From NCBI GenBank assembly GCA_026713865.1, contig JAPONQ010000006.1, positions 1 to 56,694 of the forward strand: 56,694 nt of DNA, read 5' to 3'. Shown here piece after piece: positions 1 through 11,129 of the stretch. Made by a program: the position numbers and the translations under genes. Source of the DNA: Chloroflexota bacterium. Its GTDB lineage: Bacteria > Chloroflexota > Dehalococcoidia > UBA2979. The notes under the pieces were generated by a model that did no database searches, was not told where the DNA came from, and saw only the letters and a program-made list of their open reading frames with translations. Position 1 is the stretch's first letter. Every line of letters begins with the position of its first letter.

Positions 1-323
1 CGCGGCGCCTCGCCGCGGCGCAGTGGCGGGCAGCGGCTCGGGAGGCCGGGTTCGCGAGCGCGGCCGAGCGCCTGCCGGTGCTCCGGCCCTCGCCGCGGCG
101 CCGGCGCTTCGAGGTGCTGCGCGGCCCCGACGGCGTGGCCCGGGTCGAGGGTCGGACGCCGGAGTGGCTCGCGGCGACGCTCGACCTCGGCGATGAGGAG
201 GCGCGGGGCGAGCTCTTCCGCCGGTTGCAGGTGATGGGGATCGCACGCGCGCTCGAGCGCATCGGGGTGGAGCGGGGCGACCGGGTGCGCATCGGCCTGG
301 TCGAGGTGGCGTGGGAGGGGTAG
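1..323 (+). CDS. obg: Obg/CgtA GTPase, C-terminal part (5' end outside window)
   Basis: The frame is open from the first base and ends at TAG 321-323, so only the C-terminal part of the protein is present. The last ~75 residues match the Obg C-terminal (OCT) domain: a strand with FEVLR, then VEGRTPEWLAATLD, a GDEEA segment, an RRLQVMGIARALERIGVERGD helix-turn region and a final RIGLVEVAW strand. Obg is an essential ribosome-associated GTPase of 50S maturation. The G domain lies upstream of the window. The adjacent nadD gene fits the common obg-nadD order of Actinobacteria and Chloroflexota. Confidence 0.8.
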   Translation, partial: RRLAAAQWRAAAREAGFASAAERLPVLRPSPRRRRFEVLRGPDGVARVEGRTPEWLAATLDLGDEEARGELFRRLQVMGIARALERIGVERGDRVRIGLVEVAWEG

Positions 324-325
324 GA

Positions 326-943
326 GTGGCGGATCGGGTCCCCGGGCGCGTCGGGGTTATGGGCGGCACGTTCGACCCACCCCATCTCGCCCACCTGGTG
401 GCGGGGGCCGCCGCGCGCGCCGTGCTCGGTCTCGACCGCGTGATCTTCGTTCCGGCCGGCGACCCCTGGCGCAAGAGGTGGCGTCCGGTTACTCCGCCGG
501 CGTACCGGCTCCGGCTGGTGGAGGCCGCGCTCGAGCCGCTCGGTTCGTGGGCCGAGGCGAGCGCGCTCGAGGTGGAGCGTCCCGGCCCCTCCTACACCTG
601 GGAGACGCTGGCCGAGCTCGAGCGCGAGAACCCCGGCGAGGAGCGGTGGGTCGTCCTGGGCGCCGACGCGCTCGCCGACCTTCCGGACTGGCATCGCCCC
701 CGGGAGATCGTCGCTCGGGCGCGCATCGCAGTGGTGGAGCGCCCCGGTCTGGAGGAGGGTGGCACGGGCGCGGTGCAGGGCGCCGTCCCGGGTATCGAGG
801 CGCGGCTCGACCGCGTGCCGATGCCTGCGCTCCGGGTTTCGGCGAGCGACCTCCGCCGCCGCGTGCGCGGCGGCCTGCCGACCTCGCCGCTCCTGCCGCA
901 GCGGGTGCGGCGCCTCGTCGACGAGCTCGGCCTCTATCGCTAG
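326..943 (+). CDS. nadD: Nicotinate-nucleotide adenylyltransferase
   Basis: About 205 residues. NadD adenylates nicotinate mononucleotide to deamido-NAD in NAD synthesis. The N-terminal GGTFDPPH motif is the nucleotidylyltransferase HxGH-type signature (GTFDP-x-H), FVPAGDPWRK follows, and near the C-terminus VSASDLRRRVR replaces the usual ISST-x-IR motif. The frame extends to a GTG at 311, which would overlap obg by 13 bp. I chose GTG 326, just after the obg stop with a GGAGGGG purine tract upstream; ATG 359 would remove the first beta strand. The gene is probably co-transcribed with obg. No rsfS follows, although it often does in other genomes. Confidence 0.9.
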   Translation: MADRVPGRVGVMGGTFDPPHLAHLVAGAAARAVLGLDRVIFVPAGDPWRKRWRPVTPPAYRLRLVEAALEPLGSWAEASALEVERPGPSYTWETLAELERENPGEERWVVLGADALADLPDWHRPREIVARARIAVVERPGLEEGGTGAVQGAVPGIEARLDRVPMPALRVSASDLRRRVRGGLPTSPLLPQRVRRLVDELGLYR

Positions 944-1695
944 CCCTGCTGCGGCTCCGGCGGAACGTCGGCCGCGGTAGCGGGCGGGCGCCCGAGCAGG
1001 ATCGAGGCGCGCGGGATCGGCGGAAGCAGGAAGGGGCGAAGCCGGGCGTCGATGCGGAACTCGAAGCCGGCTCGGCCCGCGGCGTTGAGCAGGCTGCGGG
1101 TCGAACGCAGGCGGGGGCGCCGCACGCCGCGAGCGAGGAGCCACGCGTTCCAGCGATCGAGGGGGAGGCTCCCGGTCGGCGCGAACTCCCACAGCAGGGC
1201 GAGGCCGCCGGGCACCAGCACGCGCCAGATCTCGCGGAAGAACGGCTCGAGCTCCTCGTCGCCGAGGTGCTTGACGAGGTGCCCGGCGAGCACGAGCTCC
1301 GCGCTGGCCGGCGCGAGCGGAAGGATGGTCGCGGCGCCCTGCACGAAGCGCAGTCGCGGCCGGGCCCCCCGCGCGCGGCGCTCGTCCTCCCGGGCGAGGC
1401 GCACGGCGGCCCGGGAGGCGTCGACGCCGACCGGCGGCGAGAGGAAGCCGACGCGGTCGTCGAGCATCCGCAGCAGCGCTCCGCGGCCGCAGCCGACCTC
1501 GACGACGCGCCAGTCCTCGTCGAGCTGGAGCTCCTCGGGCAGCCGGAAGAGCGCGGTGTTCGCAAGGAGCGTGCCCGGTCCGCCCATCCACCAGCGCATC
1601 GCCGCCGAGGAGGGCCCCCGGCCGCGGAGCCAGCGCTCGTACTCCGCGATGCGGTCACGCTGGGGCAACGGGGCACGGACGGTCGTGTGGCTCAC
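940..1695 (-). CDS. Class I SAM-dependent methyltransferase
   Basis: 251 residues, overlapping the nadD 3' end by 4 bp in convergent orientation. Motif I is VVEVGCGRG near residue 65, the acidic end of strand 2 is GVDAS, and the motif around LVLAGHLVKHLGD then REIWRVLVPGG is typical of Methyltransf_11 enzymes. The substrate cannot be told from sequence. The start is GTG 1695. A TATCCT hexamer on the minus strand (1707-1702) lies only 6 nt upstream of it, so the mRNA may be leaderless. Confidence 0.75.
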   Translation of the reverse strand: MSHTTVRAPLPQRDRIAEYERWLRGRGPSSAAMRWWMGGPGTLLANTALFRLPEELQLDEDWRVVEVGCGRGALLRMLDDRVGFLSPPVGVDASRAAVRLAREDERRARGARPRLRFVQGAATILPLAPASAELVLAGHLVKHLGDEELEPFFREIWRVLVPGGLALLWEFAPTGSLPLDRWNAWLLARGVRRPRLRSTRSLLNAAGRAGFEFRIDARLRPFLLPPIPRASILLGRPPATAADVPPEPQQG

Positions 1696-1774
1696 CCGTC
1701 GAGGATAGGGTCGGCGCGAAGGAGGGTCGATGGCGGGCCTGGCTCGCGGAGGCCAGCCCCCGGCGGTGTGGCGC

Positions 1775-2194
1775 TCACCCGGCGCCGGCGCGGGCGGCCG
1801 GGTCGTCCGGGCGCTCTGCCCGGCGCTCGTCCGTCCGCAGGTCGAAGCTGAGCCGCACGCGCGCCTCGCGGGCGCCGGCCCAGTCGCAGATCGCGGCGAG
1901 CTCGCGCAGGCGCGGCGCCAGGCTCTCGTAGCCCGCCGTCAGCGCGTCGAGCTGCTCGTCTCCGGACTCCCACGCGGCGGCGACCGCGCGGCAGCAGGCC
2001 GCGAGCGGCTCCGGGGCCTGCCAGGCGCGCTCGAGCTCGGAGCGCCCCGCCGCGTCGGCGGCATCACGGTCGGCGTAGTGGAGCAGCGGGGCCAGGTCGA
2101 CGCGGTGGCGGCGCTGCAGCCGCATCGCCGCCTGCGCGAGCTCGTGCATGCCGCCGAAGCGCAGCGAGAAGGCCCACGAGGCGAAGAAGAGCAC
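1775..2194 (-). CDS. Hypothetical protein downstream of gyrB
   Basis: 139 residues from GTG 2194; family not recognised. The product is Ala/Arg/Glu-rich and predicted helical. The same frame stays open and protein-like further upstream, encoding [19 protein letters not shown] to about 2260, but I find no ATG, GTG or TTG there before the gyrB stop. The true N-terminus is therefore unclear: a rare start codon, a frameshift, or translation from 2194. The gene lies on the gyrB strand about 150 bp after it. A GC-rich hairpin at about 2310-2337 (possible gyrB terminator) falls between them. Confidence 0.45.
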   Translation of the reverse strand: MLFFASWAFSLRFGGMHELAQAAMRLQRRHRVDLAPLLHYADRDAADAAGRSELERAWQAPEPLAACCRAVAAAWESGDEQLDALTAGYESLAPRLRELAAICDWAGAREARVRLSFDLRTDERRAERPDDPAARAGAG

Positions 2195-2342
2195 GATCTC
2201 GGGGTCGCCCTCGAAGGCGACCGGGCACGCCTTCTCGCCCTCGATCTCGACGAAGAACCTGCTCTCGGGCGTGACGGCCGTCCCTCCCTCGGTGGCCGGC
2301 GGACGGACGCCCGGGCCCCGCGGCGGGGTCTGCCGGGAGAGT

Positions 2343-5112
<2,770 letters not shown>

Positions 5113-5121
5113 GGACGGCTC

Positions 5122-5886
5122 ATGCCGCTGCGCCCGGGCCGCCGCGCGTCCAGGCGCACGCTCGACGCCGTCTACACGGCGCTGCTCGGCGAGTACGGGC
5201 CTCAGCAGTGGTGGCCGGCCGGCTCCGCAGACGGCCCGTCTCGCCGGCTCGAGATCTGCCTGGGCGCGATCCTGACCCAGAACACGGCCTGGCGCGGGGC
5301 CGCCGCCTCGCTGGAGCGGCTGCGCGCCGCGGGCGCGCTCTCCCCGGCGGCGATCCTCGCCCTGCCGGAGCCGGTCGTCGGCGACCTCGTCCGGCCGTCG
5401 GGCCACTTCAACGTCAAGGCGCGCAAGCTCCGGGAGTTCTGCCGCGTCGTGCTCGAGGAGTACGGCGACCTCGACGCCCTGCTCGAACCGCCGCCCGGTT
5501 CGAGCAGGGCCCGGGGGACGGAGGCGGTGCGGGCGCGGCTGCTCGCGATCTGGGGCATCGGGCCCGAGACGGCCGATGCGATCGTGCTCTACGCGGCGCG
5601 CCTGCCGACCTTCGTCGTCGACACCTACTCCCGCCGCCTGGTGGAGCGCCTCGAGCTCCTCCCCGCCGACCCGGGCGAGGCGGCCGGCGGGAGGCGGCGC
5701 TACGAGCGGGAGCGGCGCCTCTTCCTCGACCGCGTCGGGGGCGACGTGCCGCGCCTGAACGAGTGGCATGCGCTGATCGTCCGGCACGGGCAGCGCCGCT
5801 GCCGCCGGCGCGACCCGGCGTGCGGGGAGTGCCCGCTGCTCGGCCGCTGCCCGCGCGGGCGGCGGGAGCTCGGCCTCACCGCCTGA
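5122..5886 (+). CDS. HhH-GPD DNA glycosylase, endonuclease III-related
   Basis: 254 residues, an iron-sulfur HhH-GPD base-excision glycosylase. Visible are ILTQNTAW (helix 2), the helix-hairpin-helix IWGIGPETADAI, the catalytic aspartate in FVVDTYSRR, and a C-terminal [4Fe-4S] motif with spacing C-x6-C-x2-C-x5-C. In endonuclease III the hairpin carries a catalytic lysine (GVGRKTA); here that position is Glu (GIGPETA). This predicts a monofunctional glycosylase without AP-lyase activity, as in the MagIII/COG2231 branch. The substrate base is not predictable. It follows trmO by 9 bp. Confidence 0.85.
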   Translation: MPLRPGRRASRRTLDAVYTALLGEYGPQQWWPAGSADGPSRRLEICLGAILTQNTAWRGAAASLERLRAAGALSPAAILALPEPVVGDLVRPSGHFNVKARKLREFCRVVLEEYGDLDALLEPPPGSSRARGTEAVRARLLAIWGIGPETADAIVLYAARLPTFVVDTYSRRLVERLELLPADPGEAAGGRRRYERERRLFLDRVGGDVPRLNEWHALIVRHGQRRCRRRDPACGECPLLGRCPRGRRELGLTA

Positions 5887-5913
5887 CGCAGCGGGGACGG
5901 GAGGGTAGGGCGG

Positions 5914-7005
5914 ATGGAGCTCGCGATCGTCGGGCTGGCTCGCTCCGGCAAGACCTCGCTCTTCAACGCGGTCACGCGCAGCGCCATCCCCACCGGCGGC
6001 TACTCACCGGGCGCCGATCCGCAGGTGGGCGTGGCGCACGTCCCCGACGATCGGCTGGATCGGCTCACCGAACTCTTCCGCCCCCGCCGCCGCACCCCGG
6101 CCGAGATCCGCTGGGTCGACTACCCGGGCTCGGGCGTCGGGGACGGCGAAGCGGGAAGCCGCTTCCTGCAGCAGCTGGCTCGCTCCGATGCGCTGGTGCA
6201 CGTGGTCCGGGCGTTCGAGTCGGAGGTGGTGCCGCACGCCGACGGTTCGGTCGACGCCGACCGCGATATCGAGGCGCTCGACCTCGAGCTCATCCTCGCC
6301 GACCTGGGCCTGATCGAGCGGCGCCTCGAGCGCATCGAGGCCGAGGCGCGCTCGATTCGCGCCGCGGAGCGCGGTCGCCTCGAGCGCGATCGTGAGCTCC
6401 TGGAAGGGCTGCGGGGCGATCTCGGGTCCGGTCGCGCGCTGCGCTCCGTCGAGCTCGACGAGTCCGCACGCCGCGATCTCGCCGCCTACCAGTTCCTGAC
6501 GAGGCTTCCCGTCCTGCGCGTGGTCAACATCTCGGAGGCCGATCTCCCGCGCGCCGCGGAGATCGAGCGCGACCTCGCCGAGCGCCACGGCGGACCGCGC
6601 GTGGCGGTGGCCGCGCTCTGCGCGAGCCTGGAGGCCGAGCTGGCGCAGCTCGAGGCGTCCGAGGCCGAGGCGATGCGCGCCGACCTCGGTGTGGCGGAGG
6701 AGTCGCCGGCCGGCCGCGCCGTCTCCGAGTCGTACGCGCTGCTCGGCCTGCATTCCTTCCTCACGGTCGGCGACGACGAATGCCGCGCGTGGGCGGTCCC
6801 GGTCGGCGCGACGGCGCCCGAGGCAGCGGGCAAGATCCACAGCGACCTCGAGCGGGGTTTCATCCGCGCGGAGGTCGCCCACTGGCAGGAGCTGCTCGAC
6901 GCAGGCTCGATGGCCGAGCTCAAGAAGAGGGGCCGCCTGCGCACGGAGGGGAAGTCCTACGTCGTGCGGGACGGCGACGTGCTCAACATCCTCTTCAACG
7001 TCTAG
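5914..7005 (+). CDS. ychF: Obg-like ATPase YchF
   Basis: 363 residues, close to the YchF/OLA1 family length of ~363. The P-loop is GLARSGKTSLFNAVT at the N-terminus, the DxxG-type motif is VDYPGSG, a long helical coiled-coil insertion spans roughly residues 130-190, and a TGS domain forms the C-terminus ending YVVRDGDVLNILFNV. YchF proteins bind ATP rather than GTP, associate with ribosomes and act in stress and redox responses. G4 (usually NxxE) appears as VVNISEAD. It follows the glycosylase gene by 27 bp. Confidence 0.92.
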   Translation: MELAIVGLARSGKTSLFNAVTRSAIPTGGYSPGADPQVGVAHVPDDRLDRLTELFRPRRRTPAEIRWVDYPGSGVGDGEAGSRFLQQLARSDALVHVVRAFESEVVPHADGSVDADRDIEALDLELILADLGLIERRLERIEAEARSIRAAERGRLERDRELLEGLRGDLGSGRALRSVELDESARRDLAAYQFLTRLPVLRVVNISEADLPRAAEIERDLAERHGGPRVAVAALCASLEAELAQLEASEAEAMRADLGVAEESPAGRAVSESYALLGLHSFLTVGDDECRAWAVPVGATAPEAAGKIHSDLERGFIRAEVAHWQELLDAGSMAELKKRGRLRTEGKSYVVRDGDVLNILFNV

Positions 7006-7174
7006 ACGCACCCGGTCCGTCGTCGCGGCGCCCGGGAACGAAGCTGCTCCGGACCGTCCCGACCTCGTCTCGGCCGCTGCGCACGTTGGCCACGTCGAGG
7101 GATCGCCCCTGTCGGCCTGCCGTCGACTCCCGCCGCGCGCCGCGCACGGCCCGGGGGCGGCTATCATCCGCGCG

Positions 7175-8023
7175 ATGGACGGGCAGGACCGCACCCAGAT
7201 GGTGGCCGAGGTGGAGCGCGCTCAGGCGGGCGGCGCGCCGGTCGCCGTCGCGACCGTGACCCATGCCGGCGACCCCCCCCTCGCCCCGCGCGGCGCGAAG
7301 TTCCTCGCCCGCCGCGACACCGCGGCGGGCTCCATGGGGACGCTCGGTGATCCCTCCCTCGACGCTGCGGTCCTGACGGCGGCGCGCGAGGCGCTCTCGG
7401 CGCGGCTCCGGACGCCGGTGCGTACGCTCTACATCGGCCGCGCGCGGCTCGACCGGGGCGAGCGGCCGGCCGACCGCCGGCACGAGGCGGAGGCCGGCGA
7501 CGCCCAAATCATGCTCGAGCTCTTCGAGGCGCCGGGGCGTCTGATCGTGGTCGGCGGGGGGCACGTGGGGCTCGCGCTCTGCGAACTGGGGACCCTGCTC
7601 GGGTTCCGGATCACCGTCGTCGACGATCGGACCGAGTTCGCGAACGCCGAGCGCTTCCCGATGGCCGACGACGTGCGCTCGGGCGAGATCGACGCCGAGC
7701 TCGACGCGATGGAGCTCGGCGGCGCCTGCTCGGTGGTCCTGGTCTCGCGCGGCCACAAGCAGGACGAGCTCGCGCTCCGGCATGCGGTCGGGCGCGGCGC
7801 CTCCTACCTGGGGATGATCGGGAGCCGGCGGCGGACGCGCACCGTGCTCGAGAGCCTGGCGCGGGACGGCGTGCCGCGGGCCGAGCTCGACCGCGTGCGC
7901 ACCCCCATCGGGCTCGACATCGGGGCCGAGACGCCGGAGGAGATCGCGCTCTCGATCCTCGCCGAGATCGTGATGGTGCGCCGGGGCGGCCGCGGCGGTC
8001 CGATGCGGCCCGAGGCGGACTGA
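7175..8023 (+). CDS. xdhC: XdhC/CoxI family molybdenum hydroxylase maturation protein (two-domain)
   Basis: 282 residues. XdhC proteins bind molybdenum cofactor and help sulfurate and insert it into xanthine dehydrogenase/CO dehydrogenase-type enzymes. An N-terminal XdhC_CoxI domain is followed by a C-terminal Rossmann domain with VVGGGHVGLALCELG (NAD-type loop), VSRGHKQDELAL, and the signature YLGMIGSRRRT. The start is ATG 7175, with TATCAT 7 nt upstream; the frame runs much further 5' but overlaps ychF and is not homologous. The short CoxI-like protein at 11130 and the MoxR/VWA pair make a split accessory cluster with it. Confidence 0.88.
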   Translation: MDGQDRTQMVAEVERAQAGGAPVAVATVTHAGDPPLAPRGAKFLARRDTAAGSMGTLGDPSLDAAVLTAAREALSARLRTPVRTLYIGRARLDRGERPADRRHEAEAGDAQIMLELFEAPGRLIVVGGGHVGLALCELGTLLGFRITVVDDRTEFANAERFPMADDVRSGEIDAELDAMELGGACSVVLVSRGHKQDELALRHAVGRGASYLGMIGSRRRTRTVLESLARDGVPRAELDRVRTPIGLDIGAETPEEIALSILAEIVMVRRGGRGGPMRPEAD

Positions 8024-8089
8024 GGCGGGCCAGGCGCCTCCCCGGGGGCCTCCGGGCGAGCGCCGACGCAGCGGCCGTGCCGTGCCGGC

Positions 8090-9760
8090 CTACCGCTCGG
8101 GGAGCCGGTCCTGCGCCTCCCACACCCGGTCGAGGATGGGGCGGCCCTCGGCGGCGGGGGCCACGAACTCGGGCCGGTACGGCCAGCGCAGCGCGCTGTC
8201 GTGCGCGCGGATGACGACCGGCCGGATGCGGTAGCCCACCAGCCGCTCGGCGGTGAATCCCAGCTCGATGAGCATTCCCTGCGTGTTCTCGACGGGGTCG
8301 TACTGATCGAAGACGAAGTTGCCCAGGCTGTAGGCGACGAGGGCGCCGTCCACGTGCTCAACGGCCTGCACCCAGTGCGGGTGGTTTCCGGCGACGAGGC
8401 TTGCCCCGGCCTCGACCGCGACCCCGCCGAGCTCGACCTGCGAGGCCGTCGGGTCGGAGGTCTCCTCCACTCCCCAGCTGACGCCGACCACGACGTGGTC
8501 GGCGAGCCCCCGCGCCGCTCGCACGTCCTCGCGGAGGGCGGTCTCGTCGAGCGGGACGGTGCCGGGGAAGGAGTCGGTCGCGGCGTACCACCAGGCGATG
8601 TCGTCGTAGCCGAGGAAGGCGAAGCGGACCGGTCCCTGCGCGCTCTCGACGCTCACAATGGCCGGCGCGCGCGCGGTGGGGAGATCGGGACCGGCGCCGG
8701 CGGTCGCGATCCCCGCCTGATCGAGCCGCGCGAGCGTGTCGCGCAGCGCGTCGGACCCGTAGCACTCCTTCCAGCAGTCCAGCATATGGTTGCCGTTGGT
8801 GAGCACGACGTCGAAGCCCGCGCCGGCGATCGCGGGGACGGCTCGCGCGCTCCCCTGCAGGACGAAGGTCTCCACGCACGGCGTTGGCTCCCCGACATCA
8901 GTGAGCGGCGAATCGAGCGCCGCGACGGCGAGATCCGATGCCGCGACCCGCTCGCGGACGCCGTCGAACATCAGGTCGTAGTCGTCGAGGACGGAGACCA
9001 CGAAGTTGCTGCAGCGCACCGGCAGCAGCTCGCCGGTGACCAGCATCCCGGCGGGGTCGAACGGCGCCGGCAGGTCGCCCGCGGCGGGAAGTCCGGCCTC
9101 GTCCGCGGCTCCGGGAACCCCCACCCAGCGGACGAGACGAAGCGGTGACTTCCAGGCGGGGTCCCGGTACGGATCGTGGCCGCCGACGGTGAGCGCCAGC
9201 ACGCCGAGCCTGAGGCGCTCGGGCTCGACGAGCGCGAACGCGCCGGGCGTGGAGGCGACCCGCTGCGCGATCTCGCCGGGAGCGAGCAGCACCGCCTCCC
9301 ACCTGCCCGCCACGAGTCCGAGGGCGTCGGCGATGGCCTCGGACTCGGGCTCGGGGAGGTAGACCGTGATCGGCTGCGGGCTGCCGCCGAACTCGGACCA
9401 GTCGCGGGCGGCGCCGCTGACGATGCGCACGACGTCGCGGTAGCCGAGGTCGAGGACGTCGCGACGCTGGTCGGTGATCGCCGCCCAGCGCGACAGCACG
9501 ACGCGCTGGAAGCCGGGCAGCGGTCGCTCCGAGGCGACCGCTGCCGGCTCGCCGCCCTCCCCGGCGCTCGCCGCCGCGGGCTCGGCGGAAGGTGCCGGTG
9601 CGGAGGGCGCCGGCGCCGCGGGCGGCGGCGCGGGCACCGGGGTCACCACCGGCGTCACCGGGAGCGTCGCGGTCGCCACGGGCGGCGCGACGACGTCGGG
9701 TGCGCCGCCCGTGCACGCCACCGCCCACGCGGCGATCAGCACGGCGACGGCACGAGACAC
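8090..9760 (-). CDS. CapA-family lipoprotein with an N-terminal PBP-like domain
   Basis: 556 residues. A signal peptide with lipobox ends at Cys16 (AAWAVAC), followed by a Pro/Ala/Thr-rich linker to about residue 75. Residues ~80-230 resemble a phosphate-binding-protein-type fold, with SGAARDWSEFGGSPQPITVY and then FALVEPERL. The C-terminal ~320 residues are a CapA/PGA_cap calcineurin-like domain: TGELLPVR, LDSPLTD, LTNGNHMLDC, VVVGVSWGVE, AGNHPHWVQ and YSLGNFVFDQ. CapA proteins are linked to poly-gamma-glutamate or capsule biosynthesis; enzymatic activity here is inferred. The start is GTG 9760; the longer upstream frame lacks a signal peptide. Convergent with xdhC. Confidence 0.82.
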   Translation of the reverse strand: MSRAVAVLIAAWAVACTGGAPDVVAPPVATATLPVTPVVTPVPAPPPAAPAPSAPAPSAEPAAASAGEGGEPAAVASERPLPGFQRVVLSRWAAITDQRRDVLDLGYRDVVRIVSGAARDWSEFGGSPQPITVYLPEPESEAIADALGLVAGRWEAVLLAPGEIAQRVASTPGAFALVEPERLRLGVLALTVGGHDPYRDPAWKSPLRLVRWVGVPGAADEAGLPAAGDLPAPFDPAGMLVTGELLPVRCSNFVVSVLDDYDLMFDGVRERVAASDLAVAALDSPLTDVGEPTPCVETFVLQGSARAVPAIAGAGFDVVLTNGNHMLDCWKECYGSDALRDTLARLDQAGIATAGAGPDLPTARAPAIVSVESAQGPVRFAFLGYDDIAWWYAATDSFPGTVPLDETALREDVRAARGLADHVVVGVSWGVEETSDPTASQVELGGVAVEAGASLVAGNHPHWVQAVEHVDGALVAYSLGNFVFDQYDPVENTQGMLIELGFTAERLVGYRIRPVVIRAHDSALRWPYRPEFVAPAAEGRPILDRVWEAQDRLPER

Positions 9761-9783
9761 GCCGCCGGGGCTCCGGAAGAGGT

Positions 9784-9807
9784 GGCCGCCGCCGCGCGGC
9801 GGCGGCC
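9784..9807. repeat. 24-bp perfect palindrome between two lipoprotein genes
   Basis: Two 12-nt arms made only of G and C with no spacer, between the end of the beta-lactamase-like gene and the start of the CapA-like gene. On the minus transcript it could form a hairpin upstream of the capA start. No T tract follows, so a simple terminator is not assured. Confidence 0.4.
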
Positions 9808-9876
9808 GAGTTCCATCCCGGCTCGGCCCTCGCGCCTGCCTCACGACATGTACCACGCTCCCCGGCCGCCGCCGGG

Positions 9877-10887
9877 TTAGGGCGCGGCCCCCATCTCGGT
9901 CACCAGGAAGTCCCGCACCAGGGGGAAGATGGGGCGGCGCCACTCGGTCGCCCAGTCCCCGCCGCGGACGCGGATCAGGAAGGCGAAGACGTAGCCCGCG
10001 GCCGAGCCGTCCTCGGGGCGCGCGTAGCCGGCGGAGACGCGGTAGCCGGTCGGGAGCGGCGACGTCCAGTAGCCCGCCTTCTGACCGTAGGTGTAGCCGT
10101 CCACGCCGAAGCCGGGCGGGAACGGCCAGAAGGCCTCGCCCAGGATCGGCCTCGTCGCCAGCTCGAGCAGGTACGCGGTGAGCCCCCCGTCCAGCTGCTC
10201 GCCCCGCACGAGCGAGGCCCAGACCCGGGCCATGTCAAGGGCCGTCATGTGCGCGTAGCGCCAGCTGTGCTCGAACTCCGACGCCTCCGACACCGCGGCG
10301 CGTTCCAGGACCGCGGCGATCTGCTCGGAGGTGACGAGATCGTTGACCAGGTCGGCGTGCGAGTCGAGCGACTGCGCGAGCACGATCTCGACGTGCGGCC
10401 GGATCTCCTCGAGATCGAGCAGTCCCTCCTGGGCGGCGCGCAGGGCCGTGATCATGATCACGATCTTTCCCGCCGATGCCGGGTACTGGCCGTGCTCGGG
10501 CCTGATAACGATGGAGGCGTCGCAGTCCAGATCGATGAGCGCCAGGCCCCAGCCTCCCGTCATCCCGGCCATCACCTTCTCGACGGCCTCGCTCAGGGCG
10601 GCGCCGCGCTCATCGAGGCCGGCGCAGCGCACCTCGAGCGGGTCGGGCGTCGGGGCCGGTGTGGGGGCCGGTGTGGGGGTGGGCGTGGTCGCGGGCGCCG
10701 GGGTCGGCGTGCGCGTGGGCGTGGACGTCGGGGTCGGCGTGCGGGCCGGAGCCGGCTCCGGCGCCGTCACCGCCGGGGCGCCGGAGCGCGGGGGCTCGGT
10801 CGGCTCCAGCGGTGACGGGGCGGTTCCGCCCGAGCAGGCGGCGGCAACGGCGAGAGCCAGCGCCGCGCACGGAACGAGAATGCGCAC
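9877..10887 (-). CDS. Beta-lactamase-like serine hydrolase lipoprotein
   Basis: 336 residues. A lipoprotein signal (ALALAVAAAC) is followed by a Thr-Pro/Ala-Pro repeat linker at about residues 38-80 and a class A beta-lactamase/transpeptidase-like domain. The active-site SxxK is in PASAGKIVIM. A possible second motif is VNDL, and QKAGYW sits where KTG would be. Roles may be beta-lactam hydrolysis or, more likely given the linker and altered KTG, cell-wall peptidase-type activity. The start is GTG 10887, which places the signal peptide at the N-terminus; the frame extends to 10944. It shares linker style and strand with the CapA-like gene. Confidence 0.72.
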   Translation of the reverse strand: MRILVPCAALALAVAAACSGGTAPSPLEPTEPPRSGAPAVTAPEPAPARTPTPTSTPTRTPTPAPATTPTPTPAPTPAPTPDPLEVRCAGLDERGAALSEAVEKVMAGMTGGWGLALIDLDCDASIVIRPEHGQYPASAGKIVIMITALRAAQEGLLDLEEIRPHVEIVLAQSLDSHADLVNDLVTSEQIAAVLERAAVSEASEFEHSWRYAHMTALDMARVWASLVRGEQLDGGLTAYLLELATRPILGEAFWPFPPGFGVDGYTYGQKAGYWTSPLPTGYRVSAGYARPEDGSAAGYVFAFLIRVRGGDWATEWRRPIFPLVRDFLVTEMGAAP

Positions 10888-11006
10888 CGGCGTCTCCCTC
10901 GCACCCGCGAATGCCGCTGCGCGCCCCGTCCCGCCCCCCGGCACGTCTCCGGAGGCGGGGGTCCGAACCGTTCGGCGGACACCTTAGCCTGCCGGTGCGG
11001 ACGCGT

Positions 11007-11050
11007 GCCCCCGGGAGCGGGCGGTCTGCTCGCCGCGCGCTCCCGGGGGC
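11007..11050. repeat. 13-bp perfect inverted repeat in a divergent intergenic region
   Basis: Arms 11007-11019 and 11038-11050 are exact reverse complements separated by 18 nt. The element lies in the 242-bp gap between the beta-lactamase-like gene (minus) and the coxI-like gene (plus). It could be an operator or an RNA hairpin; nothing here decides it. Confidence 0.4.
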
Positions 11051-11129
11051 AGGACCGCCGCCCGGGGGAGCGCACCGGCCGCTACTCATCGCCGGGGGGA
11101 CACGCTAGAATCCCCCCGCGGGAGGACCG

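Noticed and set aside
489-1676. Long minus-strand open frame opposite nadD and the methyltransferase, and many others like it over the window
   Set aside because: Arg/Ala/Pro-rich shadow frames caused by high GC; they overlap genes with clear family motifs and show none themselves.
6689-7174. 5' extension of the xdhC frame
   Set aside because: It overlaps the ychF C-terminal TGS domain and does not resemble XdhC; ATG 7175 with TATCAT upstream is better.
8024-8089. Bidirectional terminator between xdhC and the CapA-like gene
   Set aside because: GC-rich and able to pair in several ways, but no single clean stem with a U tract.
10640-10760. Short tandem repeats in the beta-lactamase-like gene as a CRISPR or minisatellite
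   Set aside because: They encode the Thr-Pro/Ala-Pro linker of a lipoprotein; no spacers, no cas genes.
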